Shown: piece after piece, positions 1 through 11,215 of the stretch | Numbering within the stretch: position 1 is the first letter of the stretch | Layout: each line of letters opens with the position of its first letter | NCBI GenBank assembly: GCA_035610365.1 | Contig: CM069432.1 | Coordinates: 79,426,520 to 79,490,519 of the forward strand | Direction: 5' to 3' | DNA length: 64,000 nt | Source of the DNA: Aquatica leii | Lineage: Eukaryota; Arthropoda; Insecta; Coleoptera; Lampyridae | Translations under genes and position numbers: made by a program | The notes under the pieces: generated by a model | Databases searched by the model: none | The model's input: the letters and a program-made list of their open reading frames with translations, nothing else | What the model was told of the DNA's origin: nothing

Positions 1-40
1 GAAGGGGATCAACCCACAAGTAATCATCGGTATAGATTGG

Positions 41-262
41 ATGTGCGAAATGAATGCAAACATCGACGTACCCACAAGAAGGCTTAAATTTAGTTATGAA
101 GAAATTGACTACTGGGTCAAGCTAGAAGATGGTAGATATGTAGGGGTGGCCACTACCGAATTAAAAATATACGAAGACAAGAAACCAGAAGAAACTGAGA
201 TGTTAGAACGATTATTTTCAGAATTTGAGGGGATTTTTTTCTACGAGTCTTGGATTGGTTAA
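41..262 (+). pseudogene. Protease end of gypsy element A (fossil)
   Basis: The reading begins at the window edge with a VIIGIDW-type stretch, as at the end of retropepsin domains in Ty3/gypsy polyproteins. It continues into the linker that normally leads to reverse transcriptase. It lies directly left of the solo LTR insert and belongs to the same pol as the reverse transcriptase that resumes at 1208. It is a fossil part of element A. The protease call is based on position and this short motif only. Confidence 0.65.
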
Positions 263-275
263 AACATTCGTATGC

Positions 276-1211
276 GAGTTGTAACGTGCACATTTTTTAC
301 GATTGAATACGTCTGTTTTTAATTAACATTTTTGTATTCACTGTTTATGTAAATTCTTTTGCGCAATGCGTTTGACGCACTGCACATGCGTTTCTGAGCC
401 TTCTTCTTAGGTAAAAGTCATCCTCCGACATCTTACGTTTCGGAATGAAGTGAAGCGGACATTTTTTGCGTGCTGCAAAAAGTGGAATTACCACTTATTT
501 AATTTGTGTTTGTAAAAGATAAAACCCGATAATTCGAAGGGGTAAGTCATTTTTGTTTTGATCCGCATTGTGTAATTCATCGCAATTTACGTTTTAGTTT
601 TTTTGTTCTGGATTTTTGGTTTCGTTCTTATACGATGTTTTTAAGTATGAAAATCTTATGAGTACGATTTCGATCTTTATACGTCTGCGTTTATGGAAAC
701 TACGATATACGGTTATCAATTTTATTGATTTAAAAGGCAAGACATCAATCAAATCTTCGTGAAAGAATAAATATACGATTTACGGAAATTGCATCATATT
801 GCATCATTTCAATGAGTCATGATGACCACACCCTAAATAGAAGCTGCGCAATTCGTAAGTGATAAAAACCTTCAAGGACACGTATGTAAATAATCTGTAA
901 TTATTAGTTTTAAGTTAAGTTTTTGGTTTCAATATTTAACCCTTCATAGATAAAAAATATTGTGGCGTCCAACTTATAAAATTTTTGTATTTATCAAATT
1001 GAAAATTATTAATTTTAAGTAACGTAAGAATTCCCACGACTCTAATTAAATAAATCTGAAAGTTTCTGATTGCTCTTATGTAGTTTGTGTTTAATGTGTG
1101 TTTTGAATAAATATTTTTGTGAGCTGGCTGGTGCATTCATTTATTTGTTATGCGTTTGTTTTATGTTAAAGTAAATTATGTTACGTAGGTAACTGAAGTA
1201 TGTTACAGAGT
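276..1211 (+). mobile_element. Solo LTR of gypsy family B inside pol of A, with 4-bp target duplication
   Basis: The LTR body is 280-1207 (928 bp). It starts TGTAAC and ends GTTACA, so its ends are inverted copies. It is flanked by GAGT at 276-279 and 1208-1211, the target duplication size expected of Ty3/gypsy integration. Pol sequence of element A lies on both sides and no internal B sequence is present, so this is a solo LTR, the usual product of LTR-LTR recombination. Its last 170 bp differ at only about four positions from the copy at 1905-2075, which suggests recent activity of B. The short open frame at 936-1136 is LTR sequence, not a gene. Confidence 0.9.
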
Positions 1212-1904
1212 TAAAGATCAGTAACCCGGTAGCATACATACAGAAGTGTTATCCGATCCCATTTTCAAAGAGGACCGAAGTTGAAAAGGAAGTGCAAAGA
1301 ATGCTAAACAATAATATCATAGAAAGATCAGATTCGCCCTTTTCGAATCCGATAGTCGTTGTTAACAAACCAGATGGGTCAACAAGAATATGTTTAGATG
1401 CTCGTAGACTAAATAAAATTATAATTGAAGAAAGAAATGCTCCACATAGTCTGGAAGAAATTTTAGAGAAAATCGGAAATCCCAAGTATTTGAGTTCCAT
1501 CGATTTGACAGCGGGGTACTGGGATGTACTTTTACATGAAAGTTCACGAAAGTACACGACGTTCTTAATAAATGGACGCAGTTACCAATTTAAAGTTTTA
1601 CCATTCGGACTTAACGTTTCGGTGGCTGTGTTTAATCGATGCCTGGATCATGTGCTCGGGCTGGAAGTGTTATCATACGCTACTATCTATGTTGATGACA
1701 TACTATAGTAACGTCACAAACGTTGGAAGAACATTATGAACAGCTTAGATTATTATTTTCAAAATTAAAACTACATAACATGAAAATAAATTTTAACAAG
1801 TCTAAATTTTTACAAAACCAATTGAAATTTTTGAGACACATAATTGGAACTGGAGGGGGTATACAAATGGATCCTGACAGAATTAAAAGTATAAGAAATT
1901 GCTA
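1212..1904 (+). pseudogene. Reverse transcriptase of gypsy element A (fossil)
   Basis: This stretch reads as the core of a Ty3/gypsy reverse transcriptase. It includes the finger and palm segment with the VLPFGL stretch and the YVDD active-site motif, then the thumb start. It follows the solo LTR and stops at the junction with the B-family insert. Its last 128 bp (1777-1904) are repeated at 3506-3633, where the same pol continues. It is a fossil and non-functional. Confidence 0.9.
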
Positions 1905-2079
1905 CGACTCTAATTAAATAAATCTGAAAATTTCTCATTGCTCTTATGTAGTTTGTGTTTAATGTGTGTTTTGAATAAATATTTTGGTGAGCTGGCTGGT
2001 GCATTCATTTATTTGTTATGCGTTTGTTTTATGTTAAAGTAAATTATGTTACGTAGGTAACTGAAGTATGTTACATATT

Positions 2080-2094
2080 TGGCACCACAACGTG
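2080..2094 (+). other. Primer-binding site of gypsy B
   Basis: TGGCACCACAACGTG lies four bases after the LTR end at 2075. It has the TGG start expected of a sequence complementary to a tRNA 3' end. It resembles the tRNA-Lys-type site with a one-base difference in spacing, but the exact tRNA is not certain. Its place just inside an LTR fixes 1905-2075 as the 3' part of a 5' LTR. Confidence 0.6.
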
Positions 2095-2409
2095 TAGGCT
2101 AGAGAAAATTCTAACGTTACTGAAATTTTGATTTGATATTTTTGTGTTTTATGTATTATGATTTGTTTATATTTTTGTGTATTATAACTATGTTAATGTG
2201 TTATGTAAGGTTTATCACTTGTTTGACGAAGGTAAAATAGGATTCAACTCAAGTTTACGATATGATTCGAATTAATACGTTTGATATGATTGATCTTGAC
2301 TTTGTTTCTGATTTTGTTTTTTACATTGTTGTACGATTGGGTTTGTGATTTTGAATTGTTTTCTGTGTACGAATTCAACATTTTGTTTTGATATTTTGAA
2401 TTTTTGAAA

Positions 2410-3505
2410 ATGGAACCAAATCATTTGAAGAGTAATGAAATTGTTTTTGAACTTTTGTGTCGTGGTTTACAACCACAGGATAATCAAATGTTACGTAGAG
2501 CTCAATTGCGTGGACAATTACGTAAGGAACGTAATGGACCTTCTGTTTCGTTTATTCAACCTTATGATGATTACGAAAAGAATGTTTCTCAAATAGAAGA
2601 ATCTTTAACTGATCTTTGGGATTTACTGAATTCTGAAAATGTTACTTCTTTGGTTTGTACTCGTGTTAATACTCGTCTTTTGCATTTAGAAAATAGAATT
2701 AATCTATTGAAGCCTTCTGGTAAAGAACAAATTTCGAAGAAGAATGATTTTAATACGCAGTTATTAACTTTGCAAGGTCTTCTTATTGAACATTCTGAGT
2801 CACAAATTGAAAATGATTTAAGTAAACTCAATATGTTCGCTATGCCTTCGAACAATTCTTATGTACAACAATCTACAGTTAGGTCAGTACCAGTTTATAA
2901 ATGGGGTATAAAATTTTCTGGAAATAAAGGAAAAGAGAGTGTTATGTCATTTTTAGAAAAAATTGAAGATTATTGTGAATCTCGACATGTTTCTGAACAA
3001 GAATTATTCATTTCTGCTAACGATTTATTTTCTGATAATGGTTTGTTATGGTACCGTAGTATTAAACATAAAGTTAGCAATTGGTCTGATTTAGTCAAGT
3101 GTTTGAAAAGAGATTTCCTTCCGTCTAATTACGAGTATGATTTATTAAATGAAATTCGAAATAGAACACAAGGTCCGCATGAAGATGTTTTCTTTTACAT
3201 TATGTCCGTTGAAGCTTTGTATCGTCGTTTAGAAACTCAGCATTCCGAATCCGAAATTATTGATCAAATTTTAAGAAATTTGAACCCTTATTTTTCCGAA
3301 CGTGTTAGTTTACATGATGTCGACACTTTGGATCGTTTGAAAGAATTATGTCGTAAAGTTCAAGATGTCAAGTCACGTATTGATAAATACCATCCGCCTC
3401 CACAGAAACGTTCAGTTTTGTTAGAACCAGATTTAGCTTATGTTGGTTTACGTAATTCGTTTGATATTGTGTCATCTGTGAGTAATTCTGATTTGAATGT
3501 TAAGA
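2410..3505 (+). pseudogene. Gag of gypsy B (fossil part)
   Basis: An open frame of about 365 codons starts at ATG 2410. It has a charged N-terminal helical region, then a retrotransposon capsid-like domain around residues 155-310 with the WYR..K and DFLP..Y stretches typical of retrotransposon gag. No CCHC zinc knuckle is visible before the frame runs into element A pol. The leader and primer site upstream show it is the first gene of its element. The codons are rich in T-ending forms, unlike the A-ending codons of element A pol next to it, which supports two different families. Confidence 0.8.
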
Positions 3506-4343
3506 AACATGAAAATGAATTTTAACAAGTCTAAATTTTTACAAAACCAATTGAAATTTTTGGGACACATAATTGGAACTGGAGGGGGTATACAAATGGA
3601 CCCTGACAGAATTAAAAGTATAAGAAATTGCTATCCACCTAAAACGAAAAGAGAGTTACAATCATTTTTGGGAGTGTGTAACTTTTACAGAAAATTTAGA
3701 GATCACTATTCCGACATAGTGAGTATTTTTGCAGAATTATTAAAGAAAAATGCACCATGGGTGTGGACTGCGACACATCAAGAAGCTTTTGAAGAGAATG
3801 AAAAATGGATTTGATGAAAATATGCTGTTAAAATTTCCCGACTTTAATAAACCATTTTTAATATATACAGACGCATCAATGAACGCAGTGGGCGCGCACC
3901 TTTTTCAAGAAGCGAATGATGGTGAAATGATGAATTTTGCTTTCGCTAGCCGAAGCTTAAAAACAGCCGAAAAGGTATACTCCATTACAGAACTGCTGGC
4001 TATAGTATTTGCCTGTGAAAAATTTCGAAGTTACATTTTAGGATATGAAATAATTTTATACACCGACCACAAAACTTTAGAATTTCTATGGACCTGTAAG
4101 TCATTGAATGCCAGGTTGCAAAGATGGGCGTTAAAAATACAAGAATATAACTTGGAAATAAGATACGTGAAAGGAAGTGAAAATAAGATAGCATATTTCC
4201 TATCCAGATATGGAAAAACGGCAGAAGCTAAGAAAATTGAAGTAATTGGGAAAGTTAATAAATCATCGGAAGCGGAGTTGAAACTGAAGAATTTATTTAA
4301 AAACGTAAAAGAATCGCAAGAGATGGATGATCGTATTAAATGA
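3506..4343 (+). pseudogene. Reverse transcriptase end and RNase H of gypsy element A (fossil)
   Basis: The segment resumes in the reverse transcriptase thumb (the GHIIGT and FLGVCNFYRKF stretches). It runs into an RNase H domain recognisable by YTDAS, the YSITE segment and the YTDHK motif near the end. The first 128 bp duplicate 1777-1904. It sits between the B insert and the integrase and belongs to element A. It is a fossil, read in more than one frame. Confidence 0.9.
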
Positions 4344-4457
4344 ATAAAAGAAGAGCTTGAAGATAATAAACATGGAAAGCAGCAAAATCTCGATAGGAAT
4401 TTTAGATTACACAAGGGATTACTGTTTAGAAGAGCGAAAGAAAACGAAAGTTGGTGG

Positions 4458-5555
4458 ATGGTTTACATACCGAAGCAGATTGAACAAGAGGTGATAATAA
4501 ACTATCACGAAACATTAGGACATTTTGGAACTTACAAGATAGTTTCAGTCTTGAAGAAAGAATGTTATATTCCGGACGTAGAAAGGAAAGTGAAAAAAAT
4601 AGTTTCGGCGTGTGACATATGTCAGAAAGTTAATGTTGCAAACAGGAAACAAGAAGGGTTGATGAAGAATGTGTTGGCAACCCAACCGATGGAGATTGTA
4701 GCAGTAGATTTATTTGGACCATTACCGAGAGGAACAGGAGGTGTTGAAGACATTTTCGTATTGCTGGACGTGTTCACTAAATATGTGAGATTATACCCAA
4801 TTAGGAGGGCTGACACCAGAACTCTGTTGAAACAATTAATAGAAGATTATATACCAACAACGGAGAAACCCACCATCATTTTATCAGATCATGGAAGTCA
4901 ATTCACGGATAAGAAATGGGAGGAAGGTCTAAGAGAACAAAATATAGAAATAAAAATGACTTCAGTTCATCATCCGGCTTCGAATCCTGTTGAGAGGGTA
5001 ATGCGTGAGTTAGGCAGGTTGTTTCGAACATATTGCTACGAGAAGCACACAAATTGGGCCAAATGGGTAAAACAAGTGGAACTTTGGCTGAATATTTCGC
5101 ATCATGACAGTACAGGATTTACACCCATGGAATTGCTAAAGGGTGAGGTTCAAAGATTCCTTATTGAAAGTGTAATACAGTTTCCAAGTAGCGAGGATAA
5201 AAACGACGAAGTTAAAATTTTATTTGCAAGAGAAAGGCTGCAAAAGCGAGCAGAACGAAGGAAGCAACTGCATGACGAGAAAATAAGAGCACCAGTAAAA
5301 TATAATAAAGGAGACTTGGTATTATTAAGAACGCATCACCAGTCATCTGCTATTAGTAAAGAAATCAAGAAATTTTTCCTGTTGTATGAGGGGCCCTATG
5401 AAGTAACCGGCGAGATCATGGAAAATGCATATGGATTACGGCACCATCAAAGTAAGCAGAACAGAGGAGTGCATAACGTCGTGAATTTAAAAAGATATAA
5501 TTTATCAGAACAGATCAGTAGTACTGTAAACTTAGGGCCAGCTACCTCTGACTAA
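4458..5555 (+). pseudogene. Integrase of gypsy element A (fossil)
   Basis: A long open stretch of about 365 codons shows the integrase layout: an HHCC zinc-binding region at residues 15-60, a catalytic core from about residue 75 to 215 with the AVDLFGP and LSDHGSQF segments, and a basic C-terminal part with a DLVLLR-type SH3-like segment near residue 280. No chromodomain is evident at the end and no envelope gene follows. This is the best-preserved part of element A, but the element as a whole is broken. Confidence 0.9.
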
Positions 5556-5763
5556 CCTAACCAGATCCTTCCCATCATTCGAATAGAATTTTTAGCTTTA
5601 CGTAATTCAACGAACCAATACCATTGGGTTTCCTTTTAGTTATCAGATTAGAAATTTTCGGTTTCACTGAAGAATTTTAAGATATAATTTTGATTGATAC
5701 AGGATGTATAAATATTTCATACTCTAAACTTGTTGTTTTCGATTCAACCATCCAGTTGTCTCA

Positions 5764-5780
5764 AAAACAGGAGGGGGTAC
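5764..5780 (+). other. Polypurine tract of gypsy element A
   Basis: A purine run (AAAACAGGAGGGGG followed by TAC) ends immediately before the LTR start TGTAAC at 5781. This is the usual place of the plus-strand primer in LTR retrotransposons and it fixes the left edge of the 3' LTR. The 225 bp between the integrase stop and this tract show no coding signal. Confidence 0.75.
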
Positions 5781-6865
5781 TGTAACGGGTGCGAGAACGG
5801 GTGGTTTTGTTTCAATTATAAATAATTACTTTTTATTCTTTATTATTAACGAACACCTTGTATATAGTGGAATATTTTTGTGTAGATTTAATATGTAAAG
5901 CGCAAATAAGTAAGTTGAATGGATGTTATTGTAGATAAAGTTCCAAGTGTTTTTTTGTTTATCTAACTTGCACGTATAAGATTTCTGATAGACAGTTTTA
6001 TATAACTGTGACCATAAATTAAAAGTATAGAAGACAAAGGGAAAGGGGGATAAAACAAAAGTTAGTTGATGCTATAATTTCAACCAGAGCGAAGGTCCTA
6101 AAATTTGGCGAATCAGGACCAATTTTTGAGTTTGTGGAAGTAGGCCTACAGTCAATACTTGGCCTACCAGAATTGATTAATTCGACTATAATTACGGTAT
6201 AAATAAAAGATTTAATATCTTACCGTGAAATAAAATTAACAAGGGTGCACGGTGTTTAAAAGTGTCGACGAATACCGTTATCGAATACCGATTAGTGCCT
6301 ATGTGTTTTATAAAAAACTGCCGGTTAAATTAAAATCTTTTCCTAATGTTAACTAAGGTGAAGATATGAACTTTGATTTGAATCGAATTGGGGAAGAACA
6401 CATTTAAATTAGACGTGGAGGTAAACTAGCAGCGCGTCTTACGAGACCTTCGCCCATCGCTTCAGCTGGAAGCTGTGTAAAATATAGCAACGTGCGAACG
6501 TCAACAAATCGGTTGAAGTGAAGAACAATAATCAAGGTACTGTTTTTAATTGATTGATCTTCATATTAAATAAACGGTGAAATAGCCGGCAATTATCTAT
6601 ATTCTTTGTACATTATACTTATATTTGTGGTTAAATTGAAGCAAAACTGTTTTTTTTATTATATTTATTCATTTAGTTTATGGGAAAAAGTGGCCATTTA
6701 AGTTGAATTTAGATAGATTTTTTATTTCAATGTTTGTGTTATTCTTGTTCGAATTTCGATTTATATAAATAAAACGAATTTAGTTTGCTTTTACATATCT
6801 TTGTCTTTATCACCACTAAATGTAAAAAGATTGATTCGTTAAGGAGCCTTGAAATGAAGGTTACA
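5781..6865 (+). repeat. 3' LTR of gypsy element A
   Basis: It starts TGTAAC right after the polypurine tract and ends GGTTACA, an inverted match to its start, giving 1,085 bp. An AATAAA signal is present near 6770. It shares no obvious sequence with the B LTR at 280-1207 apart from the end hexamers, so A and B are different families. The right edge rests on the end motif alone because the partner LTR is outside the window. Confidence 0.65.
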
Positions 6866-7676
6866 TGACCTCTCCAGCAGGTTTGAGTACATATATTGTA
6901 ACATAATCTTTGGGAATGATGAAATAATTATCTTCCAATTCCAATTGATGAAACAAATAAATTAATAATATTTTAACTTTGGTGAAGCTAAAAGTTTCGT
7001 TCACCCATTTTATACTAACCCTTTATTTGTTTATTTAACATTGAGCTAGCCGAGGTAAGAAAAAGAGCACCAAGTAAGGTAAGTCATCAGTGCTCATGAG
7101 AAATAATTTAAGAACTACAAATATTACATGGAACCTGAGAAATTCAAATAACAATTGGAACATCCGTTACAGATGGTAGCTTATACAGTGTTTATTACTA
7201 TTAAATGTTAAAGGTTTAACGCTACACAGAAAATATTTAGTGTTTGCTTTCATTCTCTTAGTGTATTGCGTTGTGTTTTAGATTTAGTAAAATTAGTTAC
7301 ATCTGTAATCGTTTAAATAGTTCTAACAAATTAAGTTTTAAGTTTGCAACAATATAATGAAAATAATATAATTAGGAATTTAAAAAGAAGCACCTGAAAT
7401 TTTAACAAGAGTCCTCAAAACGTTAAGTACTCAGCTTATCAATCCAGCCAGATTTAAATCTCTGTTTCCGATTTGAGTAAAGTTTGGTCTAACGTTGTGT
7501 CAATGTCTGCTGTTTATCCTACGCCAATGGAACATTTTCTGTATAAGTATCAGTCGCTTTTTAGTATCTACTTGTAAAGTCAAAACATTAAGTTTATTTT
7601 TTATTTTGTCTAATAGTTTAAAAAAATAGCGTTTTTGAAATAACAAGTATTTTTACCAAACGTAAAACATTAAATA
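6866..7676. other. AT-rich spacer, no gene seen
   Basis: This lies between the gypsy LTR and the mariner-like element. I see only AT-rich sequence and no frame with family resemblance. Confidence 0.5.
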
Positions 7677-7814
7677 TACAGGGTGGATTACGCTCAACTG
7701 AACGGAGGTTAGCGACAAAACTATTGCTCGAGTGCACCGTATTTTTTAAGTTATGTTTAGTGCTAAGTAACGTTTAATTACTGTAGAAATGATTGTTATA
7801 ATAAATGATTCTAT

Positions 7815-7965
7815 AGTAACTAAGTAACGGGTGTGATCACCACACGACTTTCCTATAAGGAATGATGAAGAAATATTTACATATTTTTTTAAGGTTATGG
7901 TAAAACCATTTTGAAGTAATATGTACACGTTTGTATTGTATTTATTTTCTAGCATATTTGTGCAC
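7815..7965. repeat. Dispersed repeat module 1
   Basis: A stretch containing TGTGATCACCACACGAC, TCCTATAAGGAATGATGAAG and ATATGTACACGTTTGTATTG recurs at 43098-43240 with the same order of words at about 80% identity. It is noncoding. In both places it stands next to other repeat modules, so it is part of a larger dispersed element whose class I cannot name. Confidence 0.7.
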
Positions 7966-8065
7966 CTCGATATTACTTACCCCTTTAGTAAATCAGTAAA
8001 AAAAAATGTCGCAGGCAGGATTCGAAACTATATTATATTTGTGAATTTATTTTAAATTATAAACT

Positions 8066-9020
8066 AAATATCTGATAAACTGTTAATGTTAGAAATTTTT
8101 TTATTTGAATAAATTGTTAGGAAGAATTATCTCTATAAGAAACTGTATAAATAATTCGAATAATTTACATACCTACAAAATTATACAAGAAAAACTGTTA
8201 AAAATGGCAGATACAGCTATTTCCGTTTTTTTTATCAAATCCATATTTTGATAGAACCGAGAGAATATGAAAGGCCAAATCCACACCAAACTTCAAGTAA
8301 TTAGGACTTTTGGTTCGAGAGTCATCGTGGGTACATCCAAAGATAATTTAAATAAGATGCAGCATTCCGTATATAAACAAGTCAAATATCTAATAAACTG
8401 TTAATGTTAAAAATTTTTTTATTGAAATAAATTATTAGGAAGAATTAACCCTATAAGAAACTGTAAAAATAATTCAAATAATTCACATACGTACAAAATT
8501 ATATTAGAAAAACCGTTAAAAATGGCGGATACACCCACTTCCGGTTTCTTTATCAAATCCATCTTTTGATAGAACCGAGAGAATATGAAAAACTAGCTCC
8601 ATATCAAACTTCAAGTAATTAGGACTTTTGGTTCGAGAGTTATCGTGGGTACATCCAAAGATAATTTAAATAAGATGCAGCACTCCGTATATAAACAAGT
8701 CAAAAGAATTTAGAGAATAATTGTTATTTTTTAACGTATCTTGCTTTTCTTTCAAAGAATGGAATTTCTTTCTAAAAAAAATTGTCATAGGCTGGATTCG
8801 AACCTAGGATCATATATGGAATTCAATTTCAATTATAAATCAAATATCTAATAAACTGGTAATGTTAGAAAAAATTTTTATTTGAATAAGTTGTTAAAAA
8901 GAATGAACTCTATAAGAAACTAAAAATAATTCAAATAATTTACATACGTACGAAATTATATAGGAAAAACTGTTAAAAATGGCAGATACACCCACTTCCG
9001 GTTTATTTATCAGACCCATG
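8066..9020. repeat. Tandem copies of a ~318-bp dispersed repeat (module 2)
   Basis: Three copies start with AAATATCTRATAAACTG at 8066, 8384 and 8842. The first two are spaced 318 bp apart. The third is preceded by about 140 bp holding a GGATTCGAACC word, as is the first (8021). Shared inner words include CTATAAGAAACTG, CACTTCCGGT, GATAGAACCGAGAGAATATGAA and TATCGTGGGTACATCC. A further single copy lies at 46200-46580. GGATTCGAACC is the complement of a tRNA B box, but no matching A box is placed correctly, so I do not call it a SINE. The array interrupts the left arm of the mariner-like element. Confidence 0.75.
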
Positions 9021-9485
9021 TTTTGAAAAAAAATGCGATCGCTATACTTTCCTTATAAAAAAGTAAAATGTTATATTATGCAAAGTTTTCTATACCTATT
9101 TTTGATAGTTTCAATTATTTGACTTTTTTTGACAATATAGTAGGTGCTCTCAAAATAAATTAATTACGTTTGATTAACAAATTTGTAATTAACGCATTTG
9201 GTCTGTTAATTCTACATTGTTGGAGTTTTGTGTAGAAATAATTAAATTATTAAATTAATGTACAGGATGTGTGTAATTAGAAGTTTAAGTATACTAAAAC
9301 ATTTAGTTTAATTGCAATAACAAAAAAAAATATTTTCTTTCTAAACCGCCCTAAGGTATCCTGTACTGATATTCATTCGTTTCAGACTTATTTTTATTAG
9401 TTTACCTGCATCAATAAATTTTGTTAATCTAATAGAATTTTTTTATTAAGTGTAATAGGCTTGTTTACTGTCAAAAGAAATAAAT

Positions 9486-10480
9486 TCACAACAAATGTTC
9501 AAAGTGGTGTCCATTTTCTTTAATACACAATCTTATTCTTTGTTCATGATTGTTTTTCAAGTTTTTTAAGGAACCTGGAGTTACATTTGCAAACGCATCG
9601 CGAATACGTAATTTTATATCTTCGGTAGTCGTCGGTGGAGTGTGATAAACCAAATTTTTTACATAGCCCCGGAAAAAGAAATCTATTGTTGTTAAGTCAT
9701 GTGCTAGGAGGCAAATTGTTGGGACCACCTCTACGTATCCACTTTTCGGAAAAAAATCGATTTAAATATCTCTTTACATTACGAGTATAATGTGCTGGAG
9801 CACCATCTAATTGCAGCCACATTCGTCTTCTCATAGTCAAAGGAATGTTTTCTAATTTAAATGTCCATAAAAATATACGACTCTACTAGATATTTTCCTA
9901 TTAATCCTCCATACACGTTCGGAGAGCATCGGCTTTGTCGGTCTTGTGTTCCAAATATCTGTTTGTTTTCGGTACCGTAATAACGAAAATTGTAACTATT
10001 TATTAATCCAGTATTATGAAATGTAGATTCGTCGCTAAATAATATTTTGTCAAAGAAATGTTAGTTTTTACCAGTTTTTTTGAGAAACCATAAACAAAAT
10101 TACAATCTACGCTCAAAATCGGTCCCATACAAATTTTGGTATGGACGATAACCATGATTTTTGAGAACTCTTTTTACACTAATTTTGCTTTTATCTATTT
10201 CGTTAACAATAATTATTTGACTTGTGCTGGGATTTTTAATCACACGTTGAAAAACTGCTAATTGCTTATCTTAGCCTTTCGTTATAAGTTTTAATAACTT
10301 TCGTTCTGTGTAAGCAACACTAACGGTTTCACGAAACCTTGTTAGCAGTTTCTCAAAACCTTTCTTAAGAGGATTATTTTTTAAGGAAAACTTCTCAGCA
10401 TAGACTCTCGATGCTAACATACAATTTTGAAAACATTCTTAAAGCATTAAAATCATGTTTACTCAGTCTTCAACTGAATA
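9486..10480 (-). pseudogene. Mariner-type transposase, broken
   Basis: On the minus strand the pieces follow transposase order. There is a helix-turn-helix-like N-terminal region (about 10450-10200), then a KNHGYRPYQ segment (about 10160), then ILFSDEST with the first catalytic Asp (about 10040). MWLQLDGAPAHY with the second Asp follows (about 9800), then the DLTTIDFFFRGYVKN segment and the C-terminal ENGHHFEHLL stretch ending at 9486. A family copy is about 340-360 residues, so most of it is here. There are several in-frame stops in the first half and a frameshift just before the last 80 codons. In the third catalytic segment, DLTTIDFFF stands where D(L/K)TPxDFF is usual. It is dead but recognisable, and its neighbours are the long inverted arms of the same element. 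Confidence 0.8.
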
Positions 10481-11215
10481 TTCTTTCATTATAATAAATT
10501 AATTGACAACTACTAATACACTAAAAACGACTTAAATGTTTGACAGTAAACAAGTATTTGTCTATTTCACGGCTTACTTAATAAAAAAATCTATTAAATT
10601 AAGAAAATCGTTGAACCATGTAAACTAAGGAAAACAAGTTCGAAAATAATGGATATTGGTATAAAAGGAACCTTGTAACAGTTTAAAAGAAAAATAATTT
10701 TTCTAGTTATTACAACAAAAAAATACAGGGTGTTCCATTTAAGTTATCATAGCAATTAAACGAATTGTTTTAGTGTACTTAAACTTCTAATTACAAACAT
10801 CTTGTACATTAATTTAATAATTTAACTATTTCTACACAAAGTTACAATAATGTAGAATTAATAGAGAAAAATGCGTTAATCAGAAATGTATGTAATCAAA
10901 TGTAATTAATTTATTTCAAGAGTACTATATTTTCAAAAAAAGTCAAATAATTCAAAAACTATCAAGAATAGGTATAAAAAACTTTGCATAAACTGATATT
11001 CTATTTTAAGTAGTTTTTTAAAAATAATATCAAATATATAGTGTTTCATTTAAAAATGTATATATATATTGTTATGTTAATGTACATATATATTATATTG
11101 TTATTTTAGTTTGGATCACCCTGTATATTATTATGTATTTCTGTTAAAATTTTTTTTGATATCATTTATAGTTTTGTCACTAAACTCCGTCTCGTTGAGC
11201 GTAAATCACACTGTA

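Larger units (their letters stand above)
1905..3505 (+). mobile_element. Partial gypsy B element: LTR end, primer site, leader and gag (fossil)
   Basis: The segment begins within the 3' part of the same LTR found at 280-1207 (B LTR end at 2075). It continues through a primer-binding-type sequence at 2080-2094, an AT-rich leader and a gag gene, then drops back into pol of element A at 3506. It has no pol and no second LTR, so it is a partial copy. It is bounded by 128-bp direct copies of A (1777-1904 and 3506-3633), far too long for an integrase target duplication. Short shared words at both joins (ACGACTC on the left, AACATGAAAAT on the right) suggest a recombination or template-switch origin. 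Confidence 0.8.
1..6865 (+). mobile_element. Ty3/gypsy LTR retrotransposon A, fossil, enters from left edge
   Basis: Pol parts occur in Ty3/gypsy order: the end of a protease, reverse transcriptase, RNase H, then integrase. A polypurine tract and a 3' LTR follow. Gag and the 5' LTR of this element would lie left of the window. No envelope gene is seen after integrase. The body is interrupted by two inserts from a second LTR family (280-1207 and 1905-3505). It is broken, with about half a dozen breaks counting the inserts. Age cannot be measured because only one LTR of A is present, but the coding parts remain easy to recognise, which suggests a moderately recent insertion. Confidence 0.9.
7679..11213 (-). 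mobile_element. Mariner-like DNA transposon with long inverted arms, left arm split by other repeats
   Basis: The ends match as inverted repeats: CAGGGTGGATTACGCTCAA at 7679 pairs with the complement of the sequence ending at 11213, and both ends abut a TA (7677-7678, 11214-11215). Further in, 9055-9474 is the inverted match of about 10541-11000 at roughly 75-80%, including a GTTTACTGTCA word next to the coding part. The left arm breaks off near 7727 and resumes near 9050, so about 1.3 kb of other repeats (7815-9020) was inserted there. TA flanks and the transposase type fit the IS630/Tc1/mariner superfamily. A TACAGGGTG word also occurs inside the right arm near 10731 and 11118, so a smaller nested element is possible. 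Confidence 0.65.

Noticed and set aside
8780-8830. tRNA-derived SINE on the minus strand, from GGATTCGAACCTAGGATC
   Set aside because: The B-box complement is good, but no A box lies at tRNA spacing on that strand, so it is only noted in the repeat entry.
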